In this document: piece by piece, positions 1 to 13,900 of the stretch | Layout: the number at the start of each line of letters is the position of its first letter | Position numbering within the stretch: position 1 is the stretch's first letter | Made by a program: the position numbers and the translations under genes | The notes under the pieces: model-generated | What the model saw: only the letters and a program-made list of their open reading frames with translations | What the model was told of the DNA's origin: nothing | Databases searched by the model: none | Assembly: GCA_033063855.1 (NCBI GenBank) | Contig: CP093831.1 | Span: 21,886,001-21,950,000 of the forward strand | From: Smittia aterrima | Lineage: Eukaryota; Arthropoda; Insecta; Diptera; Chironomidae | DNA length: 64,000 nt | Reading direction: 5' to 3'

Positions 1-124
1 CTTGTGGAGGAACTTTCTAGAGAAGCATAAATTATTCAGTGGACAAACAATTGTTGATGTCTGTCATTTTATCGAAAATCTTTCACGAACAATGTGTAAC
101 TAAAAATGTTCTCCAAATGTTGAA

Positions 125-175
125 TAATGTAAAACATCTTGAACATGTTCAGACCTTTTTATCAATTCGATATTT
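125..175 (+). promoter_or_regulatory. Conserved upstream palindrome box of IR copy A
   Basis: About 110 bp upstream of the start codon lies TTGAACATGTTC (139-150), flanked by AATGTAAAACAT on the left and TTTTTATCAATT on the right. The same arrangement recurs upstream of the other array members, in the orientation of each gene. It is followed by CTCAGTTCAGTG near 190-205, which resembles an arthropod initiator. A promoter or factor-binding role is inferred from conservation and position. Confidence 0.55.
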
Positions 176-248
176 CAACCAAAGGTTCTCTCAGTTCAGT
201 GTATTACTTCGAATTGTTAAGTGGAAAATACGAAAACTTAGTTGAAAA

Positions 249-2356
249 ATGAAAATTTTCTTTTTGCTTTCGTTGTTTTTGAAAATTTTGTGCGAAGGAT
301 TTTTGTTAAGTGAGAATTCTTCGGAGCAGACCTGGTCAAAAGTATTTGAGAACATAACTCGTCACTTGTTTCAACTGGAAACGAGAATGTTCATCAACAA
401 CTATGACGAAGACTCGGACACGATAACGTCAATGGTTCTGAAGAATTTGAACGAGAACGAGATGCCATTTCAACTGAAGAACTTGCAACTGGACCAAGAC
501 CAAATCTTTCTCGACTCCTCAGCTCTCATAACCTTCAACAATTTCGAATTCGTCAAAGATTTCAATCAGAAATTGATTCTGAACAACGAATACTTCAAAC
601 CGCTACAACTTTTCGTGTTTTGCCAAAACGTAACCATCAAAGAAATTGAATCTCTCAAAGTCGATGTCGCGGAAAGAGCAGTGAAGAACAAAATAACAGA
701 GAAAGTTCAGACAATACACCCAAATGCTACGGCTGGAGATTTTACGTTCGGAGAATACGAAGAAGCTGATCTTAATTCTTATCTACTGGACATAATCCAA
801 TACGAATATTTCCTCGTTGACGAAGCAAATTACATTAAACTTTTGACTTTCCTTTGGTTCTCTCCTGGAAAATGTGGAGAGCTGACGCTGATTGAAGTCA
901 ACAAATTCGAAAAAATCACGAGTAAGTGGGATAATGACAAATTCTCGATGAAAAAAACCGCAAACCTTTATGGATGTACGATCGTCTATGCAACAGAACC
1001 AATAGATCCATTTGGACTTTCAGCGTTGAGTTACCGTGTTCACCAGCTCTTTGATGGGAACATTAATGCCTCTTTTGTTGATAGAGCTGGGGAAATGCGA
1101 TTTGATTTGTTACAGTCAAAAGGATTTTTAACTACGTTAGGCAATGACAGGATTCGCTACACAAAGAACAACGATTCGTAAGTAATTCCTGAGAAAGTAA
1201 TTTATAGTCTATTATTTAATTCTGCTTAACTTAGATTTGATCTCAACTTCATAACATTCCCTGTCGATTATACTACTTCGCGTATGCGGTCATATGTGGA
1301 TCCTGAATTATATTCTGAATATGAGAAGCTTGTGATGCCTTTTGACGTCTTCACTTGGGCTTTGATTGCAATTTTCTTCGTGGCACCTTTCGCAGTGATC
1401 ATAATTTTGTACTGCTGCGTGAAAAAATCAACAAGAGACTTCGTCATTGGCCCGAACGTGACAACGCCTTCGCTAAACGCAATACAAATCTTCTTTGGAA
1501 TCTCACAAGTCGTTGTGCCTCGGAGAAACTTTGCCAGATTCCTCACGATGCTGTTCATCCTCTATTGCTTGATCATTCGGACAGCGTGGCAAGGAAAGAT
1601 GTACGAATTCATGCAAAAGGATATTAACAAACCAGGAGTTGAAACAATTGAGCAGATGATAAAGCTAGGATACACATTTTGTATGCAGGAAAATTTCAAA
1701 CACAAGTTCCCGGAATCGGAAATTTCTAAAAGGTAAAGCTCTTTCAGGCTAATCCTTAAATTTAAAACTTAAGGCTTTAAAATTAAAGTTTTATATCATT
1801 TATTATTAGGGGGAAAATTACAAATGTTGGATCATGTGGAAAAGAGAGTTTACTTCTCTCTGAGGAAGTAAATTCGGCTTTATTTTTTATGATATCATAT
1901 GATGAAAAGCACAAGTATTTGATGAAATATCTCAAGAAGGAAGAGTTTGCAGCCAGTATCTGTGGACTCAAATTTCCACGTCATCATCCTCTCTTCGAGA
2001 TTTACGATCACATAATTCAACAACTCTTCACCTGCAAATTCTGGGGCGACAGAATATACGTCGATTTTCAATGGCCGAATGAAAATGAGAAGCGTTTCAT
2101 AACGTACGACGAACCCAAAAAATTAACAATGAAGATGCTTGAACCTGGATTTGTCATTTGGACTTCAAGTTTGCTGCTGGCAGTCGCTGCATTCATCTTC
2201 GAATGGTTGATAACGTTGAAGGACTTACTCGTCATGAAATACATTCTGGAAGCTTTTTATAGAACCCTACACCAGAATACAGAATTCAAACAATTGAAAG
2301 CAAATAACAGAACAGCAGAACATGTCACGATTGAAATTATCATAGAAGAAGAGTAG
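249..2356 (+). CDS. Divergent ionotropic receptor, array copy A (3 exons, intact)
   Basis: Spliced CDS 249-1177, 1235-1732, 1810-2356, 657 aa. All introns are GT-AG and frames join cleanly (exon 1 leaves TC, exon 2 leaves AG). Residues 1-16 are a signal peptide (MKIFFLLSLFLKILCEG). Residues 17-309 are the extracellular N-terminal region, including FLDSSALITFNN and YFKPLQLFVFCQ blocks shared by all copies. Exon 2 carries TM1 (about 351-373, starting at FTWALIAIFF), a pore loop (TPSLNAIQIFFGISQ) and TM2 ending at RTAWQGKMYEFM. Exon 3 carries S2 (SICGLKFPRHHPLFE) and TM3 (about 590-611, FVIWTSSLLLAVAAF). This topology is that of the ligand-gated ion channel family. The RTAWQGKM segment replaces the canonical iGluR SYTANLAAF motif, as in divergent insect IRs. 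Ligand unknown; probably a gustatory or olfactory receptor subunit. The family call is from recognition, not a search. Confidence 0.88.
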
Positions 2357-2802
2357 AACATTCAATTGCTTCTTTTTTGGGATCCTTCAAGGATGAATAT
2401 AATATTTTTTTTAATTAATGGGTTTGTTTTTGCATTTCCTAAACAAACTTTTAAGTACGAAAAAAGCCTAGTCGCTTTGTCAACATAAGAATTATCTGGG
2501 TTTGTTTGTTATAAGAACTGTCTTAATCTTCTGTTTGACTTTCATATGAAGGAGAACTACTAGAGTCAGTCTTTTGTATTTTGTTTTATCGAAGATTTAT
2601 CACGCAATGTAACTGAAAATGTTCTCGAAGGTCTTGAATATTTTCCCATGCTGATAACATTCGTCCTACCCTCAACAATATAAGACATGTCTTGAACATG
2701 TTCAAACCTTTTTAATCGATAGAACAAACGTTTAGTTTTGTCAGTTTATTGGGTTTCTTCGAGTTAATAAGTTGAATACAAAAAAATTTGGTTGAAAAAA
2801 AA
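2357..2802 (+). promoter_or_regulatory. Intergenic spacer and promoter region of IR copy B
   Basis: The spacer between copies A and B holds the perfect 14-nt palindrome TTGAACATGTTCAA at 2692-2705, about 100 bp before the start codon, followed by CTTTTTAATCGAT. An initiator-like TTTGTCAGTTT lies near 2737-2747, and the leader TTCTTCGAGTTAATAAGTTGAA resembles that of the minus-strand genes. No other gene is seen here. Confidence 0.55.
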
Positions 2803-4910
2803 ATGAAAATTTTCATTTTGCTTTCGTTGTTTCTGAAAATTTTGTGCGAAGGATTTTTGTTGAGTGAGAATTCATCAGAGCAAACCTGGTCAAAAGCATT
2901 TGAGAACGTTACTCGTCACTTGTTCCAATTGGAAACGAGAATGTTCATCAACAACTATGACGTAGACTCGGACACGATTACGTCAATGGTTCTGAAGAAT
3001 TTAAACGAGAACGCGATGCCATTTCGACTACAGAACTTGCAACTGCACCAAGACAAAGTCTTTCTCGACTCCTCAGCTCTCATAACCTTCAAAAATATCG
3101 AACTCGCCAAAGATTTCAATCAGAAATTGGTTTTGAACAACGAATACTTCAAACCGCTACAAATTTTCGTGTTTTGCCAAAACGTAACCATCAAAGAAAT
3201 TGAATCTCTTAAAGCTGATGTTAAAGATAGGGCTGAGAACAATAAAATAACCGAGATAGTTCAGATAGTACACCCAAATACTACGGCTGGAGAATTTTCT
3301 TTTCGAGATTATGAAGAAGCTGATCTTAATTCTTATCTACTGGACATCATCCAATACGAATACTTTCTCGTTGAAGAAGAAAATTACATCAAACTTCTAA
3401 CATTCCTTTGGTTCTCTCCTGGAAAATGTGGCGAGCTGACATTGATTGAAGTCAACAAATTCGACAAAATCATGAAAAAGTGGGATAATGACGATTTCTC
3501 GATGAAAAAATCGGCAAATCTTCATGGATGCACGATCGTCTATGCAACAGAACCAATAGATCCGTTAGGACTTTCAGCGTTGAGTTACCGTGTTCACCAG
3601 CTTTTTCATGCAAACATGAACGCCACTTTTGTTGATAGAGCTGGGAAAATGCGATTTGATTTGTTACAATCAAAAGGATTTTTAACTACGTTAGGCAATG
3701 ACAGGATTCGCTACACAAAGAACAACGATTCGTAAGTAATTTCTGGAAAAGTAACTTAAGTTCTTGTTTGTTACTAAGTTTTAATTATGCTTTACTTAGA
3801 TTTGATCTCAACTTCATAACGTTCCCTGTCGATTATTCTACTTCGCGTTTGAGTTCGTATGAAGATCCAGAATTATATTCTGAATACGAGAAGCTTGTGA
3901 TGCCTTTTGACAAGTTTACTTGGGCTTTGATTGCAATTTACTTCGTGGCTGCATTCGTAGTGATTTTAATTTTGTACTTCTGCGTGAAAAGATCAACAAG
4001 AGACTTCGTCATCGGATCGAACGTCACAACGCCATCACTAAACGTAATCCAAATCTTCTTTGGAATCTCACAAGTCGCTGTGCCAGGAAGAAACTTTCCC
4101 AGATTCCTCACGATGATGTTCATCCTTTATTGCTTGATCATTCGGACAGCGTGGCAAGGAAAGATGTACGAGTTCATGCAAAAAGATATCAAAAAACCAG
4201 GAGTAGACACGATTGAACAGATGATAGAGCTAGGTTACACATTTTGTATGCAAGATAATTTTAAACATAAGTTTCCGGAATCGGAAATTTCTAAAAGGTA
4301 AGAAGTTGTTTTCGATTAAAGGCTTCATAATTTAAATTTTATACCATTTATTATTAGGGGAAAAATTACAAATCTTGAATCATGTGGAAAAGAGAGTTTA
4401 CTTTTCACTGATGAAATGAATTCGGCTTTGTTTTATATCATATCAAATGATGATGAAGAAAAGCAAAAAAAATTGATTAAATATCTCAAGAAGGAAGAGT
4501 TTGCAGCCAGTATTTGTGGACTCAAATTTCCACGTCATCATCCTCTCTTCGAGATTTATGATCACGTAATGCAACAACTTTTCACCTGCAAATTCTGGAG
4601 TGACAAAATATTCGTCGATTTTCAATGGCCGAATGAAAATGAAAAGCGTTTCAGAACGTATGACAAACCCAAAGTTTTAACTATGGAGATGCTTGAACCT
4701 GGATTTGTCATTTGGACTTCAAGTTTGCTGCTGGCAGTTGCTTCATTCATCGTCGAATGGTTGATAACATTGAAGGACTTACTCGTCATGAAATACATTC
4801 TGGAAGCTTTTTATAGAACCCGACATCAGAATACAGAATTCAAACAATTGAAAGCAAATAACAGAACAGCAGAACATGTCACGATTGAAATTATAATCGA
4901 AGAAGAGTAA
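2803..4910 (+). CDS. Divergent ionotropic receptor, array copy B (3 exons, intact)
   Basis: Spliced CDS 2803-3731, 3800-4297, 4358-4910, 659 aa. The ATG at 2803 is chosen because it begins the same MKIF signal peptide as copy A; an in-frame TTG lies just upstream. Exons 1 and 2 have exactly the lengths of copy A (929 and 498 nt), with the same splice phases. It is the closest relative of A. Divergence is concentrated near residues 155-175 and in the first 30 residues of exon 3, while TM1, the pore loop, TM2 (FLTMMFILYCLIIRTAWQGK) and TM3 are nearly unchanged. A and B are in head-to-tail orientation, 446 bp apart, and are the only copies on the + strand. Predicted to be a plasma-membrane cation-channel subunit in chemosensory neurons, by family knowledge. 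Confidence 0.88.
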
Positions 4911-7900
4911 AACATTGAATTGCTTCAACTTGAAACTTTCAACAATTGATTTTCAAAGTTTTTGCTTTCTTAAAATTCAAATCATGAATCGCACTGCATT
5001 GCAATTTTTTGTGAAAGTAATTAGCTGCAAACATGAACACTTTAAGCTTCAGAGAAAAGTTTTTTTGTGAGCCCAAGAGAAGAAACCGGATATCAAAGAA
5101 ATAAATTTTACTTTTAACTGACTAGACAATTTTTAATATTGAGAAATTGTCGTGAGACTCTTCCCAAAAATCTTGCAGACAAGAAATTCTGCTCGAAGAA
5201 CAAAAATTCTTTTTTCTTTGCGCAAAATACTTTTATGCTCTCAGCATTTTTTCATTTTTGCATAAATACTGCCTTCACGTCTCTTTTGCCATCTCCTTCA
5301 GAAAGAATTTCAATATCAGGAAGAAATGCGCGGAGCAAAGGAAGTCTCGCAGCAGAGAAAGCTCTTTTGAGTGAAAGACTGACTAATGAGTTAAATTATG
5401 GCAAGAATAAAAATGCAAATGCAACGATCTCCTCGACCTAGTTACCCGAAAAAGAGAGCCAGACCCGAGGAAAGTCTTTTCGCCCAAAAATATCTTGCAT
5501 CGCAATTATCCTTTGCTTAAGCACCGAATGACCTTTCGAAGCACACGATGAAAAAGAGATTTTTTGATATGTTTCACCTTAACCGAGACCTCGACCGCAA
5601 GAAACATGAGCCGCGTTTGTGGATTGTCCGCTCCAAAGTGTTTTCTTTTTTTGGGATGGTTCAGCTCAAATTCATCAAGAATCAGCCATAACATCAACAC
5701 GAATTACATGCTTGATTTTCACAAGCGCAGAGCCCATTAATTACGTCTGTCCCTTCTCCGGGACGGGACTCACTCTTGATAAGTGGGAAAATTATTTGGG
5801 TTAAGTTTTCACCATAAATCATCGTTCTCAAGTAGAATTAAAATTATGAGCAATCCACCTTGACATGGTGATTGTTGGTTTTTACACAAGTCGAAAAGGC
5901 TTTTCGCTTTTGTTTTGGGAAGTTGGTGAAGTCCCGGAAACGTTTTATGATATCAACTTAAACTTACTGAGTAGACGAAGAAGCGTGAAGACTCAAACGT
6001 TTCGAAGCGAACGTGAGTCTATCAAGTAAAACAGTTCGATATCCAACTGTTCAATGAAAATTTATGTTAATCGTCCTCGTTTCGACAGTTTGACGAGAAG
6101 TTAAGGCCGCTCACGCGTTTGCCATCTTCAGAATGGCAACTCCAAGTAATTGCTTCATTTTATGCGTCGATTGACGGTTTCTTTCCCTCCAGCATAAATC
6201 AAACAAATGACTCGATTAAGAACTTTAAGTTAAAGTCTTTTGTTCGTTTGTCAGGAATTTGAGTTAAAAAAATTCATTAATCTCGTTCAAGAGGAGGCGG
6301 CTTTAAGTGTTGAAATAAATCATCGATTTCCGCCTTTCAAATTGAATGTTTATCTACCTTAAGATATCGTTTATGTGAATCACTCGCGAGATCTTCAAAA
6401 TAACAAAAACATTTTTTTTTTGCTCAATCTCTCGCCTGTGCATTCGTCTAAAGTGATTTTTTATTATTTATGTCGATGTTCATAAACATTTTACGTCTTT
6501 TCTTTGCCAAGCAAACGCCACAAGCTATGACGAGCATCAAGGCACTCACAAAAAAAAACGAAAAGAGACTTCGTTTGTTGGCAAACGACGTGAAGATGTT
6601 TGCTCCAAGTTATGCAATGGAATTTTGATATTTTTTCAGATTTGAAGAGAGAAAGAAAGAGCTTTGAGTTATTGTTGCCGAAATTCAACAAATTTCTCAC
6701 TATCTGACATATCAGAGTAATTCGCAAAAAGCGTTGTTTCTGACTCACTTAATCAAGTTAGTTATCAATCAGAATTTCCGTGAATACAATTTATGAGCGA
6801 GCTGACACATTTTCAATGAAACTTTATCTCGTCGTACAAAATGCTCATGTTGAAAGCTAATTGCAGTGTTTGTTAATTATGGTAACATGTTAATGCACAA
6901 CATGTTGTTGCACCGCTGTTGAGTAAAAGCTACATTGAAGGAGAGCGAGGGTGAAATTACCAAATCAATTTGTCATACTCAGACTAATGATCATAAATTC
7001 ATTAAAAATCGAGCGCAAAAAGACCTTTTTTGCGCATAAATTAATTGTGCAACATGTTGAAAATTGTTTTAAATGCCAAAAATATTTCATGACATTCAAC
7101 ATTTTAATTGAAATCGTGGCATCTCCTCCGGAGCTTCAAAGTCTTAAGTTCAGAGTGACGTAAACTTTATTGAGACAATGTTTATGAATAAAAGAATTGT
7201 TTTGGTCTGACGGACGCTGATGGCGAAAATCTCTCGACTGGCGGCACCTTCGAACTTGGAAATATTTTAGCAACTTTGTTTACTCATAGCAATTCAACCA
7301 CGATCGACTATTCCGAGGTGCTGAATAATTCATAGCTTTACATCATATTCGCTATTTGTTTGAGCTCTAATTAGCTCTAAAATAAATTTACAGTTATTTT
7401 CCAATTCAATTGGAATCAATTATCAGTTCGCTCGCGGCTTAGTTTGAATGTAAATTGAAACTTTTCGATTGAACTCTGCACGGAAATCGTTATAATTGCC
7501 ATGACACGGATGGTTCGTATCAATTTTAAACCAAAACCATTGAAACAACGTCAGGTTGTTGTATCCTGCAGTTCTAACAGTCAAGCGTGAACCTTTCCAG
7601 TTCACTGCATTTACTTGCAATCAGTCTCTGCATCAATGAGCGATTTAAAGTGAAAGGCAGTGCAGTGGACATAAACTCAATCAGCACCGCAGCGAGTCAT
7701 TTGAATAATGCCATTAATAATCGTTTAGCCTTGATGCAATTTATTAGACAAACAATTTCCAGCATTCATAGCGAGCGAGTAAATATCCTTAAAGCGATTG
7801 AATTCGTTTTGCGACAAAATCATTGAAGGTCAACAAACCAAACCAAGATTGGTGTCGAATCCACATGGCTCTTGAGTAAATAAGCAGCACTCTAATATTT

Positions 7901-10900
7901 GAATTTATTTATTTGGTATGCAAACATCACAGCAAACACCATCGAGGCTCGAAAAAGCGCTAAAATTTTTCGCAGATCTGGACGAAGAGCTTCGCGTTTA
8001 TTATTCAACAAGACGCTTCATACTATTCTTAAGTTTAATTTCAAGTAATCATTTGCATTTGATTCGACGCCTGAATGGCTGATGAGCTCACCGTGAGTGT
8101 TTCACTCTTAGCGCTGTCCTGCAATTAAATTATTTTGATGAAAACACTTCCAAGAACAGTTGGACCAAAGGGAAATGAAACGTTATAATTTATTTGCTGC
8201 TCGTAAACGTGCTCCAATCATGGTGACTGCACAAAATGTTGCTGTTCTCTGAAATATCTTATTTTCAAAATGTTACGGTTGACATTCTTTCAGAGCTTGC
8301 TTGCTGAGAAGAGAAGGAAACGAGAGACAAAGTTTTTAGATAAATATTTCTTCCACTAAATTTTTAATGAAGTTTTCCTCGTCGTTATCAGTTTTTTTGT
8401 TTGAAACATTATGAAAAAAGTTTTCAGTGTAATTCAAGCACGAAAGTCTCATCAGTATCAATTAGTTACCGATATTAGTTCACTCCTCGAAAGAAACTTT
8501 CCGACCGATACATGTGCCGAATTATGGGAAAACTTTCATGAACTTTAAACTATTTGAAATAAGATCTCGTAAGCACGAAAAGTGGTTAAGCCTTTAATGC
8601 GAGTTGAAAACAACTCCCGTGTCTTCTTTAAATCTTTACACAACTCGTCGCTGTTTCGAGCTTTGCAAAGAGTACAATTAAACTTCAACTTCTCAACGCT
8701 TGTCACCGTTATAGTTGATGAACGTAATGCTAATAAAGTTAACGTTAATTCCAAGCCGTCATGCTATTAAGCAGCGACGATTTCGTCCGGCAAAAGACAC
8801 CTGTTGATAATCGCCACCGTCGCAATGACTCATTCGAACTTATGTGATCATAAGTCACTGGTTTATGTTTTAACTTCCCTTTCATTGTCGGATTCCCTCA
8901 GACAGAAACAATTCGTCACGGGCGAACACATTGGAACTCGAGAGGGAGCCTTTAATAATTTCTCTTTTGTTGCTTTATCAGCCAATTTCCGGAACGTCGA
9001 AAACGGAAATCGGAAATGAACGAGTGTTGAATTCAAAGTTTTTATTGTTTGTTGACAACGCAACGGGTTTGAATGTTTTTTTTTCAGTTTCATTGACACT
9101 CGAAAGCACTTGAACTCGTCGAAGACTCGAAGACCAAACGAGCACACATTTGATTACTCAGCTAATTAGTTGGCAGATTTCTCTCGCTCGTCGTTTCGCT
9201 ATCTATCGTCTCTTCTACAATGGAATAGTTTGCCACATACTGATTTCTAAGCAATCAATGAGTACTTTGACCAAGCACGAAAGTGAGTTCATTACCAGCG
9301 GCGAAGCCAGAGACAAGCAAGAAGAATTAAAAGTCATTAGATTTGATGCCAAAATCAGCAGAAGTTGATGGCTAAAAACTACAATCAGCAGTTCGATGCC
9401 TCTTGAAAAGATTTATTAGTTTAATCTCAGCTTCAATCTCTCTTCTTTCTTCAAGTCCCCAATTCACTTTTGCTTTGAACGTGCTTTCAATTTTATTTCG
9501 AAGCAGGAAATTAACCTAATTCGGAAAGTGAAGTGATTTTAATTCAGACTCGTCGAGCTAAGCCGAAAGGATTTTCAATTATTTCTCGTCATCGTAGACC
9601 GGTAGGTAATCGCAATGTGACTAATTGAGATTCATCGGAACAATTGGCTACTATTGTGTATCGGAAAATTTAATCTTTCTACTGAAACTCGATTAATTCA
9701 ACCAACGCTTTGTGGGAAGAGCATTGAGTTCAAGAACAATATTTTGGTATTTCTTGGAAGTCGATCGGCTTTATAAATCGCTTCTCGTCAGTTAAATTTC
9801 CATTCCTGATTGCGATCTCAAGTTTGAGCTGTAGGCGAAAAGTTTGTTGTGATTTAAGAGCAAAAATTAAAATTCATGTTTGTTCGGTCTTGTGGTCTTC
9901 GTATGGCTTCGTTCTACAGCACGCGCTTTCGATAAATTTAATGTCGAATGAGTCAATGAGCGGAATCCACAGCAGGCTTGTTGATTGCGTGTTGAAACGC
10001 GATTAGCTGATTATCACCAGACGAGGAAATTATTGCTGAATGTTTAACGCAACTACAAGACTCTTCCTTCCCGCCAACAACATAATCAAGTGCCGCATAA
10101 ATTGAATCTGCTGATCTTTCTCTTTCTCTCACTCTCTCTGTCTCAGAACGATAACAAATCTTCTTCATACAGTTCTTGCAAGACACCCGAACAAGCATCA
10201 ACACCGTGTTCAGTCATGTGAGAAGAGAATTCTAAACAAGCAAACAATTTCATAATTTTCCGTTTTCCGGTAGCTGCTTCTGCTTCCAACAATTGTCGAG
10301 TTGCGAGAGACGAAGAAGTTCACTCGTACGATGTGTTTTTTTGTGGCTTGAAATTAATTTTTTTCTACTACTCATGAGAACAGCAATTCGTCTTGTTCTC
10401 GAGATTCATTCCGTTGTACGGAGTGAATTCAGAGGAAAAACATTTCAAGCACTCGAGAGAAAGAATAATACTTGATGATTTGAGAGGCGCGAATGAAAAG
10501 TTGAAAAACTCGCATCAACATGTCTTCGCTCTCAACGGAACTTTACGATTCCACTCAAAGTCGTTTCTTTGCCTTACATTAAATCATTTCGACGAAGAAG
10601 CATAAAATTTACATCGAATTTTGAGCTAATAAATTTTGCGTTAGATGAAATTGGAATATTGTGCAATGAGAGAGAGAGGGAAGGCTTTTTTCGTTGTTCA
10701 ATTTGAACTTCTCGAGGCTTCTACACTTAACACAATTTTCTCACGAAAAAAGCCTCAAAAGAAGACACAAACGCTTTGGTTTCAATTACAAACGATTCCA
10801 TTAAGAAGGATTAGATGAGGTGTAAGGAAAATGATTGCTTGGAAGTGTGAAAGAACGCTTTGTAAGCATATGAGAAGCGAATTTGTATCCATCAAGAAAC

Positions 10901-13900
10901 ATCTGAAAAGTTTATCGCTCGCAAACATTTTTATTCATGAGTTAGTGAGGTGAGATGGGATTAAAGTTTTAAACCGCTAAATGCTCTTATATTCGAAAAG
11001 TAATAAACGCTTCTTTGCTGCTAAGTTCATCTCACCCTATTTATTTTTCGGCTCATAAAACATGAGCAATTCCAATGAATGTTCTTTGGTGTAGTTTGTT
11101 CGAGATGAAAACTAATTATGAAACACAAAATGGATTCGTGTTTACTCAATTATAATCTTTTTCTTCACTCGCTCTAAGAAACTTTCGAAAGCTCCAAAAA
11201 CTTTAAACATTTCACCAGAGCGCGATGTAATCTACGTTAGCATGCTCCGTAAAGCAGCAGAGCTAATGAATGAATGTGTGGTGCCGTCTTTCACCACGAG
11301 AGAACAATGGACAACTTGCCTATCTCATCTCGACCATGGAAAATTTCTTTCTTAATGCTGTTGCTTTCCTGGAACATTTTTCGGTAAATTAATTTCATTG
11401 TGAAGCCAACATAATGAAATATTTATGCTACTCGACTAATTTTAAGACCTACGAGAATTCTTGTTAACATCTAATGTTTAATCCCACGTTGAAGTGAAGA
11501 AATTGATGTAAAATCCTTCACTGAAACTCTCTAAATTGATCTGGTTGACCGAACTAATAAGTGTTCTTGAAATATGACGAAGCAAATAAAAGTTTCAGAA
11601 AAGTTTCGAATTGCTAAAGCGTTATCAAGAGTTACTCAACTTTTCAATGTTTTTCCTCAACTTTTAACTCGATTTATGTTTTGAAAACTTCACGCTCTCT
11701 ATTAACCCGAATTCAGCAATAATTAAATTAAAAACATTTTATTCACCTTCAATGTCGTTCTTTATGCTCGAGGAAGTTTGACGTAAAATTTTTGTTATGT
11801 CATGACAGAAATCATCGATCTTTATACTGTTTTGTCGGCAAATTTTCCCCGGAAAAAAGTGAAATGAGCGACGTCGGAGGAAGTTTTCATCATTGAAATT
11901 AATTTTAAAATTTTCACGCTCCCCTTGCCGCGTCAAGATTTCATTTTCATTCACGAAATTTGATCTCCTCGTATCAGATTTTTTTGGTAATTTCCGTTTA
12001 ATTTTTCTCCTTCTTTCTTTTTTGCCATTCACTTTGCATGCCTAAGCCATTCTCCCATAAATCACGCGGCGTTTGACTTCATATTCAACAAGAAGCCAAC
12101 CGGTTCAAATGTGAAACCTCAGAAGTCAAAATCTTTATCTCCCCTCTTGACGAAATATTAAATTTCTGCTCGTTTGTGTGAGCGCGTCAATTTATTTTGC
12201 ATTTTGCGTTTAATCTCTTTTTTTCGGCAGGATTTCCGGATCATATTGATTTTTAATTTTGCGTTTTTGGTTACGAAATATTTTAAGGGCTTTTACGTCT
12301 GAGTGAGCAGATGAGAACGTTAATTCTTCAAGATAAAAGTTGAAAAGCCCTTCAGTACTCAATTTGCTGTAACTCTTAAAGATAATCGAAGTCAATACAT
12401 TTTGCGATTAAAAGAGAAGCAGAAGTTACTGAATTTATGATGAGCCCCACTCATCCGCTGAAATTCAGTTGTATCTTCAATCAAGCAGATCAATTTATTC
12501 ACCTGTTGTTGTAAATTTGAATTATTTTCTTCTTCAGAAGGCAACAGATAAAGGATAATTCGATGATTAGATGCACGACTCGAGACGGCTAGCAAAACTC
12601 AGAGTGCAGTCAAAAGAATAAACAGAAACTGATTGCAGCTCCGCAACATATCCAACTATAATTAAATCGCAAAAATATAATCTTTCTTGTGAAACGAAAT
12701 AAGTTTCAGTTAAATCTCGGCTCAAAAAACTTAATAAGAACGAAAAATGCTGCAATCAAGGCATAAAGCAGACAACATCTGTTCGAATTATAACATCTGA
12801 GTATGAAGTTTGAGCAAAAGTTCTGCAGTAGCCGAGATTCATGTTGCTTTCTGTTGTTCTTTAACTTCTTTTAGCGCCTGTGCCTTTATCTCGAACAGAA
12901 TTTCTGCTTCTCGTATTTTTGCCGTTTTCATGTTCTTAAATGATTTCTCAAACTGTGTGCTGCAGTTTTAATCTTGCCTTTTAATTTTAAAGCAATTTGT
13001 TCGCCGAATAAAGTCTTAGCACTTTGAACAGAGCCAATTAATAAACGTTTTCTTATGTTAATCGCTTCTCTTCCCTTTTTACAAGTTTGCTTATACTTAG
13101 TTGACTCAGACATGCACAATGATTGAAGTTATAACATTTCAACGATCAAAGCGACATCGTTTGCTGATTCAACTTCCAAGAGTAGTTCTTGCCGCTACAA
13201 ATCCATTTGGAATTTAAGTTATTTCCTCCATCGTAACATTGAGCGCTCGCTCCATCGGTTTAAGCTACTTCGCCAGCACTTTATTGTCTGCCTAATAAAC
13301 ACCGTTCAATAAACATTTTAATCCCGAAAAGAGATTTCAATATACTCTTAATTTAATATGAGTGAGTTGGATACGCAAAACCGGTTTGTGTTGAAACTAA
13401 ATTTTTCGTTTGGATGCTGGAGCGCTAAGAATTGGAATTCCCTCCACTCGCTTCGACTTCAACAAAAGCTCATAATTTGTACTTTATTAAAGAAAATATT
13501 TATTTGTCATGGTCAAATTTAAAGAGAGAATGAGAGATTCACCTTAAAACGGTCTTTTATCTCAACAGATATCCCAACATCTAAATTCAAAGCCGGGAAT
13601 TTATGGAAAATTCCGAATGTAAATGAAACATTATCAGACAAAATGCATCGGAGAATATAACAATGGAGAGTAAATCTCGTAATTTGTTGCCTCCATGAAT
13701 AAAAAAAGAGAATAACTTCAAAGTTGATTTTCATGCGAACTTAGTTCATTGATGGTTTAATTAAGAATTCAACTGGAATGTTGAACATTATGCGGGAATA
13801 AATGAGACGTCATGCCTTCACGTCTGTGATCTGCTTGTAACTAGCCATGAATATCAAAGTTTTTCAATCTTTCCTCAAGCGAACACATTCAAAACTTCAT

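Noticed and set aside
39..245. 68-codon frame just upstream of copy A
   Set aside because: It begins with GTG and covers the conserved promoter box. The same region in other copies is not open, so it is non-coding.
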